DNA of 64,000 bases, taken from Limimaricola cinnabarinus (GTDB taxonomy: Bacteria; Pseudomonadota; Alphaproteobacteria; Rhodobacterales; Rhodobacteraceae). The stretch covers positions 124,001 through 188,000 of the forward strand of contig NZ_KZ304954.1 of assembly GCF_002723615.1 (NCBI RefSeq). The letters run 5' to 3'. A program made the translations under genes and the position numbers. The notes beneath the pieces are model-generated. The model was not told the origin of the DNA. It did not search any database and saw only the letters and a program-made list of their open reading frames with translations. Position 1 is the first letter of the stretch. Every line of letters begins with the position of its first letter. Positions 18,509 to 27,763 of this stretch are shown here, piece by piece.

Positions 18509-18766
18509 TCAGCCGCGCTTGCCGCGCACCATCCGGGCGAGGAAGATCAGGATGCACGCGCCGATGAAGCCCGCGATGAGCGACCCCCAGAAGCCGACGA
18601 GGCCCTCGCCCATGACCAGGGCCAGCAGCCAGTTGAACAGCAGCGCGCCGAGGATGCCGATGATGATGTTCATCAACAGCCCCATATCCGCCTTCATCAC
18701 CTTCTCGGCCAGCCATCCGGCGATCGCGCCGATGATGATGGTCATGAACCAACCCACACCCGTCAT
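18509..18766 (-). CDS. GlsB/YeaQ/YmgE-family stress-response membrane protein
   Basis: An 85-residue inner-membrane protein with three hydrophobic segments: WFMTIIIGAIAGWLAEKVM, LLMNIIIGILGALLFNWLLALV and GFWGSLIAGFIGACILIFLARMV. It ends in a basic tail. The GxxAGWLAxKV and NIIIGxxGAxxxxxLL patterns are those of the transglycosylase-associated (YeaQ/YmgE) family, whose members are often induced by stress but lack a known biochemical activity. Single-gene unit with its own hairpin terminator. Confidence 0.9.
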   Translation of the reverse strand: MTGVGWFMTIIIGAIAGWLAEKVMKADMGLLMNIIIGILGALLFNWLLALVMGEGLVGFWGSLIAGFIGACILIFLARMVRGKRG

Positions 18767-18853
18767 GTCGTCACTCCGTACCTGTCGCCCGGTCCATCCG
18801 GGCTGTCGAAGCGGCAACGAACCGCTCACGAAATCGTTCCCACCCCCCGGGGC

Positions 18854-19882
<1,029 letters not shown>

Positions 19883-19928
19883 GGCGTCCCAAGCCCTCCG
19901 GCGGGGCGGGGGTTCCGCCGCCGACGCG

Positions 19929-19951
19929 AAAGGGGGCGCCGAAGCGCCCCC
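19929..19951 (-). terminator. dapD intrinsic terminator
   Basis: Perfect 8-bp stem GGGGGCGC (19932-19939) / GCGCCCCC (19944-19951) with a CGAA tetraloop (UUCG read on the minus strand), followed there by TTTCG. It lies 24 nt past the dapD stop. Confidence 0.75.
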
Positions 19952-19975
19952 TGCCCGTGTCGCATCTGCCGCGGC

Positions 19976-20809
<834 letters not shown>

Positions 20810-20899
20810 GGGTCGGGCTCCGGTTTGTGATGCGGCTCGGGGGCGGCTATAGACCGGATGCGGCAATCGGCGCAACGCGCCCCAGGGTAAGGGACAGGC

Positions 20900-21751
20900 A
20901 TGACCAAGGACAGACGACACCTGATGCGCGACAGCCAGGAGGACCAGCGCACGGCCGGGCAGGTGCCCCAGACGCCGCAGACCATGTCACCCTCCTATCG
21001 GCTGGCCTTCACCGACGAGGAATTCCTGCTGCGCGACGAGCTGCGCCCGGTGCGCTGGCAGCTGGAGCTGATGAAGCCCGAGCTCCTGATGAACGAGGCG
21101 GGGGTGAACTCGACCGTGGTGCTGTTCGGCGGCGCGCGCATCCCCGAGCCGGCGCAAAAGCATGCGGCGCGCACGCAGACGCTGGCCGACCTCTCGGCCT
21201 TCTACGAGGAGGCGCGCGCCTTCGCGCGGCGCGTCACCGAATGGTCGCTGAGCGAGGGTGGCACCGAGAACGTCATCGTCACGGGCGGCGGCCCCGGCGT
21301 GATGGAGGCGGGCAACCGCGGCGCCGAGGAGGCGGGCGGCCGCTCGGTGGGCCTCAACATCGTGCTGCCGCACGAGCAGGCGCCCAACGCCTATGTGACG
21401 CCGGAGCTCGCGTTCAACTTCCACTACTTCGCGATCCGCAAGATGCATTTCCTGATGCGCGCCAAGGCGGTCTGCGTGTTTCCCGGCGGCTTCGGCACGC
21501 TCGACGAGCTGTTCGAGACGCTGACGCTGATCCAGACGGGCCGGATGAAGCGCGTGCCCTTCCTGCTCTTCGGGCGCGCCTTCTGGGAGAAGATCGTGAA
21601 CTGGGAGGCGCTGGCCGAGGCGGGCACCATCGCCGACGAGGATCTTCAGCTCTTCAAGTTCGTGGAGACCGCCGACGAGGCCTTCGAAGCGATGCGCAGC
21701 TGGACCCATGCGGGCGAGCGGCGCGAGCATATTCCCGGCCGCAGGGAATGA
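20900..21751 (+). CDS. LOG-family protein (TIGR00730-type, lysine-decarboxylase-like fold)
   Basis: A 283-residue Rossmann-fold protein with the LOG signature [12 protein letters not shown] and the nucleotide-binding [19 protein letters not shown]. Family members are cytokinin-activating phosphoribohydrolases or nucleotide 5'-monophosphate nucleosidases; the old label lysine decarboxylase is wrong for this family. Compared with the short 190-residue LOGs it has a longer N-terminal region (about 75 residues, including [31 protein letters not shown]), as in the PpnN-like long group. It is monocistronic, and a palindromic repeat element follows its stop. Confidence 0.88.
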   Translation: MTKDRRHLMRDSQEDQRTAGQVPQTPQTMSPSYRLAFTDEEFLLRDELRPVRWQLELMKPELLMNEAGVNSTVVLFGGARIPEPAQKHAARTQTLADLSAFYEEARAFARRVTEWSLSEGGTENVIVTGGGPGVMEAGNRGAEEAGGRSVGLNIVLPHEQAPNAYVTPELAFNFHYFAIRKMHFLMRAKAVCVFPGGFGTLDELFETLTLIQTGRMKRVPFLLFGRAFWEKIVNWEALAEAGTIADEDLQLFKFVETADEAFEAMRSWTHAGERREHIPGRRE

Positions 21752-21768
21752 GCCCCGGCGTCGGGATT

Positions 21769-21856
21769 TGCGTATTTGAAGAAAGATGAAAGGGAAGGGG
21801 CGCGCATGGCATCGGGCCGGGCGCGCCCCTTTGGTTCATCTTTCCATAAATACGCA
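21769..21856. repeat. Palindromic intergenic repeat element, copy 1
   Basis: The left arm begins TGCGTATTTGAAGAAAGATG (to 21790) and the right arm (21835-21856) is its near inverse, starting TTCATCTTTCC and ending AAATACGCA. The 44-bp centre contains a second inverted repeat (GGGGCGCGC / GCGCGCCCC). Copies at 29447-29510 and 41432-41495 share both arms. It lies between the convergent ends of the LOG-family gene and the DUF2945 gene. Confidence 0.85.
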
Positions 21857-21885
21857 TGGCCCACCGCTGGCCATGGCCGCGCCGT

Positions 21886-22098
21886 TTAGGCCTTGGAGAG
21901 TTCCGAGCCGCTCTTGAGCACCTCGTCGCCATCCTCCTGCTCGATCAGATAGGCGGGCTCCTCCTCGCTGGCGTTGCGGGTGATCTCGGAGCCCTTGATC
22001 TTGCGGGTGATCTTCTGGGTGTAGACCTTGGTGACCTTGCCGGTCCCGGTGCCATTGGCCCAGTTCCACGACACCTTGTCGCCTGTCGAATAGCTCAT
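21886..22098 (-). CDS. DUF2945 / HVA1-family small protein
   Basis: A 70-residue protein: MSYSTGDKVSWNWANGTGTG leads into VTKVYTQKITRKIKGSEITR and an acidic C-terminus (EEEPAYLIEQEDGDEVLKSGSEL). The KVSWNWGxGxxxGKV opening is typical of the DUF2945 (hypervirulence-associated, TUDOR-like) family, which folds as a small beta-barrel of unknown function. It is intact and of normal length. The gene lies 55 nt below the unknown gene at 22154-22966 on the same strand and may share its transcript. Confidence 0.85.
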   Translation of the reverse strand: MSYSTGDKVSWNWANGTGTGKVTKVYTQKITRKIKGSEITRNASEEEPAYLIEQEDGDEVLKSGSELSKA

Positions 22099-22153
22099 GG
22101 CCGTGCGCCCCCTCTGGATGCACGGCCAACCCTTCGGCGCGGCCGGAGGTTCC

Positions 22154-22966
22154 TCAGGCGGTCGCGCGGGGCACCGGGCGCGCGGCGGGGCGGCCGGGCT
22201 GGGCGGCGCGGGCCTGCGTCGCCGATTGCGCCAGCATGCGCAGCTCGGCCTGGTTGCGCCCGATCCGCATGCGCAGCGCCTCGGGCAGCTCCTCGGCGGT
22301 CTTGCCCTGGGCCTGCGCCGCAAGCTCGCGGGTCTGCGCCATCAGCGCCGTCGCCCGCATCTCGCGATTCGCCTTCGACTGAGCAGGCACGAGGAACATC
22401 GGCGTCAGCGTCTTCAGCTCGGGCTTTTCGGCCATCAGCGCCTCGTGGCCCGCCCGGTCCACGATCTCGGTGATCTCGTGATGAAAGCCGACCTGACCGG
22501 GCACGAGGACATAGGCCTGCAGGTTGCGGCTGGCATTGCGCAGGCGCAGCACCGAATGCTCGACATGCATCTTCAGCGTGAAGGAGGCGACCGGCTTCAG
22601 CGGATCGAATGCCTTGGGCAGCACCTTTTGCGGCAGCCCCAGAAGCCGCGCCATCGCCTTGAGCACGTCGATCGAGGATTTCACGCCCAGCGCTTTGAGA
22701 AAGCGCTCGCCCGAGGTCTTCGAGGCGCTCTCGTTCTTTTCGAGCTGCGCACCTTTCGGCACGTAAAAGGAGATGCCGTTGGCGAGCGGGATGGCGCCGG
22801 CCTTGGTCACCGGGCCGGTGGGCTGGCCCTCCTGCGCGCGGCCGTCCCAGGCATAGACATCGCGCCACACCGCGCGCGCGACGATCGGATCGCCGAGGAT
22901 CGCCTCGCGCAGATCCCCCTCCACCGCCGTCACGTCGAACTCGATCCCGTTGAGCTTGATCTTCAC
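22154..22966 (-). CDS. Hypothetical protein of unknown family
   Basis: A 270-residue soluble protein starting MKIKLNGIEFDVTAVEGDLREAILGDPIVARAVWRDVYAWDGR. The first third is mostly beta strand. A Lys-rich central part (FLKALGVKSSIDVLKAMARLLGLPQKVLPKAFDPLKP) follows, then ASFTLKMHVEHSVLRLRN and a helical tail rich in Ala, Gln and Arg ending in a Pro/Ala/Arg-rich segment. No signal peptide, membrane segment or catalytic motif is recognised. The gene lies between rlmN and the DUF2945 gene on the same strand. Codon use is native, so it is probably a real gene without a recognised function. Confidence 0.75.
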   Translation of the reverse strand: MKIKLNGIEFDVTAVEGDLREAILGDPIVARAVWRDVYAWDGRAQEGQPTGPVTKAGAIPLANGISFYVPKGAQLEKNESASKTSGERFLKALGVKSSIDVLKAMARLLGLPQKVLPKAFDPLKPVASFTLKMHVEHSVLRLRNASRNLQAYVLVPGQVGFHHEITEIVDRAGHEALMAEKPELKTLTPMFLVPAQSKANREMRATALMAQTRELAAQAQGKTAEELPEALRMRIGRNQAELRMLAQSATQARAAQPGRPAARPVPRATA

Positions 22967-23007
22967 CGCTCTCTCCCCCTCGGTGGCGCCGGTTTGTCCC
23001 GCGCGCC

Positions 23008-24195
23008 TTATCCCTGAACTTCGGCCGCGATCTGCGCGCGGCTCTTGCGCTGGCGCTCGGTCGCGGATTTCAGCTGGCCGCAGGCGGCCATGATGTCCTC
23101 GCCGCGCGGCGTGCGGATCGGGCTGGCATAGCCCGCCTTGTAGATGATGTCGGCGAAGGCCCGGATCCGGTTGTTCGAGGACCGCTCATAGGGCGAGCCG
23201 GGCCATTCGTTGAAGGGGATCAGGTTGATCTTCGCCGGGATGCCCTCGATCAGCTTGACCAGGCGGCGCGCATCCTCGTCGCTGTCGTTCACGTCCTTCA
23301 GCATCACGTATTCGAAGGTGATCCGCTCGGAGTTCGACAGCCGCGGATAGGCTTTCAGCGCCTCCAGAAGCTTTTCGATGTTCCACTTCTTGTTGATCGG
23401 CACCAGCTTGTCGCGCACCTCGTCGGTGGTGGCATGGAAGCTCACCGCGAGCATGCAGCCGATCTCTTCCGCCGTGCGCGCGATCTCGGGCACGACGCCT
23501 GAGGTCGAAAGCGTGATCCGGCGGCGCGACAGGGCGATGCCCTCGCCATCCATGGCGATCTGCATCGCGTCGCGCACGCCCTCGAAATTGTAGAGCGGCT
23601 CGCCCATGCCCATCAGCACGATGTTCGACAGGAGCCTGCGCTCTTCCTTGGGCACGCCCGGGCGCGGCCATTCGGCGAGGTCGTCGCGCACGATCATCAC
23701 CTGGCCGATGATCTCGCCCGGCGTCAGGTTGCGCACCAGCTTCTGGGTGCCGGTGTGGCAAAAGGAGCAGGTCAGCGTGCAGCCGACCTGGGAGGAGATG
23801 CACAGCGTGCCGCGCTCATCCTCGGGGATGTAGACCGTCTCGACCTCGTGGCCGCCCGCGATGCGGACGAGATACTTGCGCGTGCCGTCGGTCGAGACCT
23901 GTTTGGAGACGATCTCGGGCAGCTCGATCACGAAATTCGCGGCCAGAAGCTCGCGATAGGGCTTGGCGAGGTTGGTCATCTCGTCGAAGCTGCGCACGCC
24001 CCAGTGGTAGATCCACTGCCAGAGCTGGTTCACCCGCATCTTGACCTGCTTTTCCGGCGTGCCGGCGGCGAGCAGCGCCTCGCGCAGCGCCGGCCGCGTC
24101 AGCCCGACGAGGTTGGGCAGGCCCTCGCGCGCCTTGCGCGGGATGGTCATCATGTCCTGGGTGATCGGTGCGGTCGGGGTGGCGGGGGCGGTCAT
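23008..24195 (-). CDS. rlmN: Dual-specificity 23S rRNA A2503 / tRNA A37 C2-methyltransferase RlmN
   Basis: RlmN is a radical-SAM enzyme that methylates C2 of adenosine 2503 in 23S rRNA and A37 of some tRNAs. The 395-residue protein binds its [4Fe-4S] cluster through the CTLTCSFC motif (CxxxCxxC). It has the [16 protein letters not shown] and [20 protein letters not shown] motifs and the catalytic Cys in DIMAACGQL close to the C-terminus. The start at 24195 is supported by a GAGGT motif about 7 nt upstream and by family length. A strong hairpin (24235-24275) separates it from ialB. Confidence 0.97.
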   Translation of the reverse strand: MTAPATPTAPITQDMMTIPRKAREGLPNLVGLTRPALREALLAAGTPEKQVKMRVNQLWQWIYHWGVRSFDEMTNLAKPYRELLAANFVIELPEIVSKQVSTDGTRKYLVRIAGGHEVETVYIPEDERGTLCISSQVGCTLTCSFCHTGTQKLVRNLTPGEIIGQVMIVRDDLAEWPRPGVPKEERRLLSNIVLMGMGEPLYNFEGVRDAMQIAMDGEGIALSRRRITLSTSGVVPEIARTAEEIGCMLAVSFHATTDEVRDKLVPINKKWNIEKLLEALKAYPRLSNSERITFEYVMLKDVNDSDEDARRLVKLIEGIPAKINLIPFNEWPGSPYERSSNNRIRAFADIIYKAGYASPIRTPRGEDIMAACGQLKSATERQRKSRAQIAAEVQG

Positions 24196-24234
24196 CGGAA
24201 ATACCTCGGGGCCGGGGGTGCCCGGCTCATATGG

Positions 24235-24275
24235 GAAAGCGGGCCCGGTCATCAAGGAAAACCGGCCCCGCTTTC
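24235..24275 (-). terminator. ialB terminator / rlmN leader hairpin
   Basis: A 15-bp stem with one mismatch: GAAAGCGGGCCCGGT (24235-24249) against ACCGGCCCCGCTTTC (24261-24275), loop 11 nt. It lies 34 nt past the ialB stop and 40 nt before the rlmN start. The U-run is short (UUUCCC). Confidence 0.65.
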
Positions 24276-24309
24276 GGTGCAACGTGCCGCGCCCGGCGGG
24301 CGCGTATCT

Positions 24310-24849
24310 TCAGCTGGCGCAGCGCTTGGAGGCCTCTTCCACCGCCGCGGTGAAGCCCAGAAGCGAGAAGGTGTCCTGGGTCTTGGTGCCGCGGCCCGAC
24401 ATGCCGGTCACGACCGCCTCGGCGCCGCGCTTCATCGCGGCGACGATCTCGGCGTCGTCCTGCGGCGTCGCGGGCCAGGCCCAGTCGCCCTCGGTGAAGA
24501 GCTGGTAGTCATTGCCGCCGACCTCGAGCGTCACGGTCGAGCCGGAGGCGAAGGGATAGCCGCCGGTGAAGGTCACCTGGCCGTTCACGCCCTGGGCGGG
24601 GCGGTAGAACACGAAGAGCAGCGTCTCGCCGCGGTTCACCGTGACCGGCTGGCCGCCCTTGGTGTTGAGCTGGCTCTTGGGGGCCGAGACGCCGAAGCAT
24701 TCGACCGGGTCGGTTTCCTGAAACACGCTCCAGTCGGTTTCCGCGGCGACGCGGTTCGACGCCTCCTGCGCGGCGGCGCTCGTGGCGGCGGCGGCGATCA
24801 CCGCGCCTGCCGACAGGGACCCGATCGCGCGGAATAGTCGTGACATCAT
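24310..24849 (-). CDS. Invasion-associated locus B (IalB) family protein
   Basis: A 179-residue exported protein with a clear signal peptide (FRAIGSLSAGAVIAAAATSAAAQ). The mature part has the IalB pattern DWSVFQETDPVECFGVSAP with a beta-rich core and an AMKRGAEAVVTG segment. It ends in a C-terminal Cys (KRCAS), which probably pairs with the Cys in VECFG. IalB was first linked to erythrocyte invasion in Bartonella, but the family is widespread in free-living Rhodobacterales, where its role is unknown. A GGAGG stands 7 nt from the ATG. The 245 bp upstream hold a cluster of palindromes. Confidence 0.88.
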   Translation of the reverse strand: MMSRLFRAIGSLSAGAVIAAAATSAAAQEASNRVAAETDWSVFQETDPVECFGVSAPKSQLNTKGGQPVTVNRGETLLFVFYRPAQGVNGQVTFTGGYPFASGSTVTLEVGGNDYQLFTEGDWAWPATPQDDAEIVAAMKRGAEAVVTGMSGRGTKTQDTFSLLGFTAAVEEASKRCAS

Positions 24850-24981
24850 GTAGCAGCCTCCAGCTGTCTGGCCTCTTTGGATGCCCCCGGCGCCTTTTCG
24901 ACTGGAAGGGGCGGGTTCAACTCGATGAACAGAGGCTTATCAAGATTCCCGCCCCGTGGGAAAGCCCCGCCCGGTCACATG

Positions 24982-25003
24982 TCTGCGCGGATATCCGCGC
25001 AGA
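24982..25003. promoter_or_regulatory. 22-bp perfect palindrome upstream of ialB
   Basis: TCTGCGCGGATATCCGCGCA plus GA is a perfect 22-bp palindrome, 133 bp upstream of the ialB start and 67 bp below the terminator hairpin of the YCII gene. It could be an operator for a dimeric regulator or an extra hairpin in the YCII-gene transcript; the sequence does not decide. Confidence 0.4.
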
Positions 25004-25069
25004 AAGAGGGCACGGCGCCCCGAAAGGGGAACCGTGCTCCATCCGCCACGCAGGCCCCGAGGGGCGCGG

Positions 25070-25089
25070 CCCGCCCCGATCGGGGCGGG
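25070..25089 (-). terminator. Terminator of the YCII gene
   Basis: A 20-bp perfect palindrome, CCCGCCCC-GATC-GGGGCGGG, 5 nt below the stop of the YCII-domain gene. The stem is strong, but no U-tract follows. Confidence 0.5.
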
Positions 25090-25094
25090 GGCGG

Positions 25095-25418
25095 TCACAT
25101 CTCGATGGCTTCGCAGACCTCGACGCGGCCGCCATCCTCGACCATCGGGCAGCCCTTGGCCATCTCGATCGCAGCGTCGATGTCGGGCGCGGTGACGATG
25201 GTGTAGCCATAGGCCGGGTCGGCGCCGCCATCCCCGGTCACGCCGTCCCGGCTCACGGTGTGGGATTTGCCCGCCGGCGCGCCCTCGTCGGCGATATTGT
25301 CGCGGATGCCGTCCATCCAGCCCTGCCAGCGCGCCATCGCCTCCCGGCCCGCCTCCTCGCCTTCGGGCATGGTCATGCCATTGCCGTGATAGATATACAT
25401 GAAACGCTTGTCGGCCAT
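25095..25418 (-). CDS. YCII-related domain protein
   Basis: A 107-residue protein of the YCII/DGPF family: KRFMYIYHGNGMTMPEGEEAGREAMARWQGWMDGI followed by AYGYTIVTAPDIDAAIEMAKGCPMVEDGGRVEVCEAIEM. The fold is a dimeric ferredoxin-like alpha/beta barrel with a conserved His/Asp pocket suggesting an enzymatic role that has not been defined. Length is normal. It lies in the same direction as serB, 73 bp below it, and ends in a palindromic terminator. Confidence 0.88.
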   Translation of the reverse strand: MADKRFMYIYHGNGMTMPEGEEAGREAMARWQGWMDGIRDNIADEGAPAGKSHTVSRDGVTGDGGADPAYGYTIVTAPDIDAAIEMAKGCPMVEDGGRVEVCEAIEM

Positions 25419-25491
25419 GTCGGTCTCCCCCGGATGACGGGGCGATGCTGCCCCTGCGTCAGTCTCGGTCAGATGGCCGATTCGAGCAAGA

Positions 25492-26364
25492 TCAAATAGT
25501 GAACATTTCCTTGCGGTAGCCCTGGATGTAGAGCAGCGCCGTCAGGTCGCCGTGGTTCACGCGGACCTCGCATTGCTCGGCCACCACGGGCTTGGCGTGC
25601 AGCGCCACGCCCGTCCCCGCGAGCCCCAGCATGCCCAGATCATTGGCGCCGTCGCCCACGGCGATGACGTCGTCGGGCGTGAGGCCGAGCCGGGCGGTGA
25701 TTTCGTGCAGCGCCTGCACCTTGGCCTCGCGCCCCAGAATCGGGCGCGCCACGTCGCCGGTGAGCCTGCCGCCCGAGGCCAGCAGCGTGTTGGCGCGGTG
25801 CTCGTCGAAGCCCAGCGCTTCGGCCACCTTTTCGGTAAAGGCGGTGAAGCCGCCCGAGACCAGCGCCGCGTGGCCGCCATTGGCCTTCATCGTCGCGATC
25901 AGTTCGCGCCCGCCGGACATGTGGGTGATCCGGCTTTCCAGAACGCGGGCGATCACCGTCTCGTCGAGATCCTCCAGGAGCCCGACCCGCTCGATCAGCG
26001 CGCCTTCGAAATCGAGCTCGCCATTCATCGCCCGCTTGGTGATCTCGGCCACGCGCTCGCCCACACCCGCCTCGGCGGCCAGCTCGTCGATGCATTCCTG
26101 CTCGATCATGGTGCTGTCCATGTCGGCGAGCAGCATCTTCTTGCGCCGGGTTTCGGTCTTCTGGATCACCAGATCGACGCCGCTCTTCTGCAGCTCGGCC
26201 CAGACATCCCAGCGGTTGGAGGGCACCTCGGGCATGCCGAACTCCACCGCCTCGCCGGGGGCGAGCCAGTCGAGCGGCGCGCCGCCCCATGCGCTGCGGA
26301 GATTCTCGGCAAGCTGCGGATCGAGCCGGGTGCCGGGGGCGGAGAGGAGAAGCGCGGTGAACAT
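25492..26364 (-). CDS. serB: Phosphoserine phosphatase
   Basis: SerB performs the last step of serine synthesis, hydrolysing phosphoserine. The 290-residue HAD-superfamily protein has the nucleophile motif with Asp81 and Asp83 (LLADMDSTMIEQECIDELA), then SGGF (motif II), and GREAKVQAL with VGDGANDLGML (motifs III and IV). About 75 N-terminal residues form the ACT-like region seen in many SerB proteins. It is divergent from serC-serA, so all three serine-pathway enzymes are controlled from one intergenic region (26365-26523). Confidence 0.96.
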   Translation of the reverse strand: MFTALLLSAPGTRLDPQLAENLRSAWGGAPLDWLAPGEAVEFGMPEVPSNRWDVWAELQKSGVDLVIQKTETRRKKMLLADMDSTMIEQECIDELAAEAGVGERVAEITKRAMNGELDFEGALIERVGLLEDLDETVIARVLESRITHMSGGRELIATMKANGGHAALVSGGFTAFTEKVAEALGFDEHRANTLLASGGRLTGDVARPILGREAKVQALHEITARLGLTPDDVIAVGDGANDLGMLGLAGTGVALHAKPVVAEQCEVRVNHGDLTALLYIQGYRKEMFTI

Positions 26365-26439
26365 GGGCGAAAGTTTCCGATAGTGGCGCGGGAATGCCCG
26401 CTTGCGACATTTGGCGCTGCCTTAGCGGCAATTTGCATG

Positions 26440-26468
26440 TTGTGAAAGCGCGGGGCAGGGCGTATCTG
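26440..26468 (+). promoter_or_regulatory. serC promoter
   Basis: TTGTGA (26440-26445), 17-bp spacer, TATCTG (26463-26468). The predicted start near 26475 gives a leader of about 50 nt. The same -10 hexamer is proposed for the cytochrome c and arfB promoters in this window. Confidence 0.5.
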
Positions 26469-26474
26469 CGGCGG

Positions 26475-26523
26475 CGGGACACCTCTCCCCAACGAGAGGC
26501 GCTTATCTGCAAGGATACCAGCA
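26475..26523 (+). ncRNA. Candidate serC leader RNA
   Basis: The leader before serC folds a CCTCTC / GAGAGG hairpin (26482-26499). It is followed by TATC-TGCAAG-GATA, in which the ribosome-binding AAGGA lies at the loop edge, directly before the ATG. A structured serC leader is described in alphaproteobacteria (the serC motif), and position and overall form agree, but I could not score it against the covariance model. Confidence 0.4.
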
Positions 26524-27678
26524 ATGGCAAACACGACTCCGGACACCCGTCCGGCCAATCCGCGTTTTTCCTCCGGCCCCTGCGCCAAACCCCCCCATTG
26601 GAGCCTCGACAAGCTCGCCGACGCGCCGCTTGGCCGCTCGCACCGCGCCGCCATCGGCAAGGGCAAGCTCGCCGCCGCGATCGACGAGACGCGCGAGATC
26701 CTCGGCGTGCCCGATGATTACCGCATCGGCATCGTGCCCGCCTCGGACACCGGCGCCGTCGAGATGGCGATGTGGTCGATGCTCGGCGCGCGCCCCGCGA
26801 CCATGGTCGCGTGGGAAAGCTTCGGCGCGGGCTGGGTCACGGATGTCGTGAAGCAGCTCAAGATCGAGGCCGAGGTGAAGACCGCCGAGTACGGCCAGAT
26901 CGTCGATTTCGCCGAGATCGACTTCGACACCGACGTCGTCTTCACCTGGAACGGCACCACCTCGGGCGTGCGCGTACCGAACGGCGACGCGATCCCCGAG
27001 GGCCGCGAAGGCCTGACCATCTGCGACGCCACCTCCGCCGCCTTCGCGCAGGACCTGCCCTGGGACAAGCTCGATGTCGTGACCTTCTCCTGGCAGAAGG
27101 TGATGGGCGGCGAGGCGGCGCATGGCATGCTGATCCTCTCCCCCCGCGCGGTCGAGCGGCTGGAAAGCTACACGCCCGCTTGGCCGCTGCCCAAGATCTT
27201 CCGTATGACCAAGAGCGGCAAGCTGATCGAAGGCATCTTCAAGGGCGAGACGATCAACACGCCCTCGATGCTCTGCGTCGAGGATTACCTCGTGGCGCTC
27301 GACTGGGCGCGCGAGGTGGGCGGTCTCGAAGGGCTTAAGGCCCGCGCGAATGCCAATGCGCAGGCCATCTGGGATTTCTGCGACGCGCGGCCCTGGATCG
27401 CCAACCTCGCCGAGGACGAGGCGACCCGCTCGAACACCTCCGTCTGCCTGAAGTTCACCGATGATCGCATCAAGGACGGCGCGGCGTTCGCCAAGGCGGT
27501 CGCCAAGCGGCTGGAGGGTGAGGGCATCGCCCTCGACATCGGCGCCTATCGCGACGCGCCCGCCGGCCTGCGCATCTGGTGCGGCGCCACGGTCGAGACG
27601 AGCGATATCGAGGCGATGCTGCCCTGGCTCGACTGGGCCTTCGAGGCCGAGATCGCGGCGCAGGCCGAAGCCGCCTGA
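26524..27678 (+). CDS. serC: Phosphoserine aminotransferase
   Basis: SerC converts 3-phosphohydroxypyruvate and glutamate to phosphoserine and 2-oxoglutarate with PLP. The 384-residue protein belongs to the longer alphaproteobacterial type: it opens with [23 protein letters not shown] and has the PLP lysine in [18 protein letters not shown]. Other features are [20 protein letters not shown] in the cofactor site and the C-terminal [23 protein letters not shown]. It is followed by serA on the same strand, with a hairpin in the 85-bp gap. Confidence 0.96.
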   Translation: MANTTPDTRPANPRFSSGPCAKPPHWSLDKLADAPLGRSHRAAIGKGKLAAAIDETREILGVPDDYRIGIVPASDTGAVEMAMWSMLGARPATMVAWESFGAGWVTDVVKQLKIEAEVKTAEYGQIVDFAEIDFDTDVVFTWNGTTSGVRVPNGDAIPEGREGLTICDATSAAFAQDLPWDKLDVVTFSWQKVMGGEAAHGMLILSPRAVERLESYTPAWPLPKIFRMTKSGKLIEGIFKGETINTPSMLCVEDYLVALDWAREVGGLEGLKARANANAQAIWDFCDARPWIANLAEDEATRSNTSVCLKFTDDRIKDGAAFAKAVAKRLEGEGIALDIGAYRDAPAGLRIWCGATVETSDIEAMLPWLDWAFEAEIAAQAEAA

Positions 27679-27688
27679 TCCCCTTACC

Positions 27689-27709
27689 GGGGCGCGCGAG
27701 ACGCGCCCC
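27689..27709 (+). terminator. Hairpin between serC and serA
   Basis: GGGGCGCG (27689-27696) / CGCGCCCC (27702-27709), loop CGAGA, no U-tract. It may reduce read-through or stabilise the serC 3' end rather than fully terminate, since no separate serA promoter is evident. Confidence 0.45.
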
Positions 27710-27763
27710 GCATCCCCCCCATTCCCCGGACGCATTCCGTCCGACCGCCACAGGAGCATCCAA

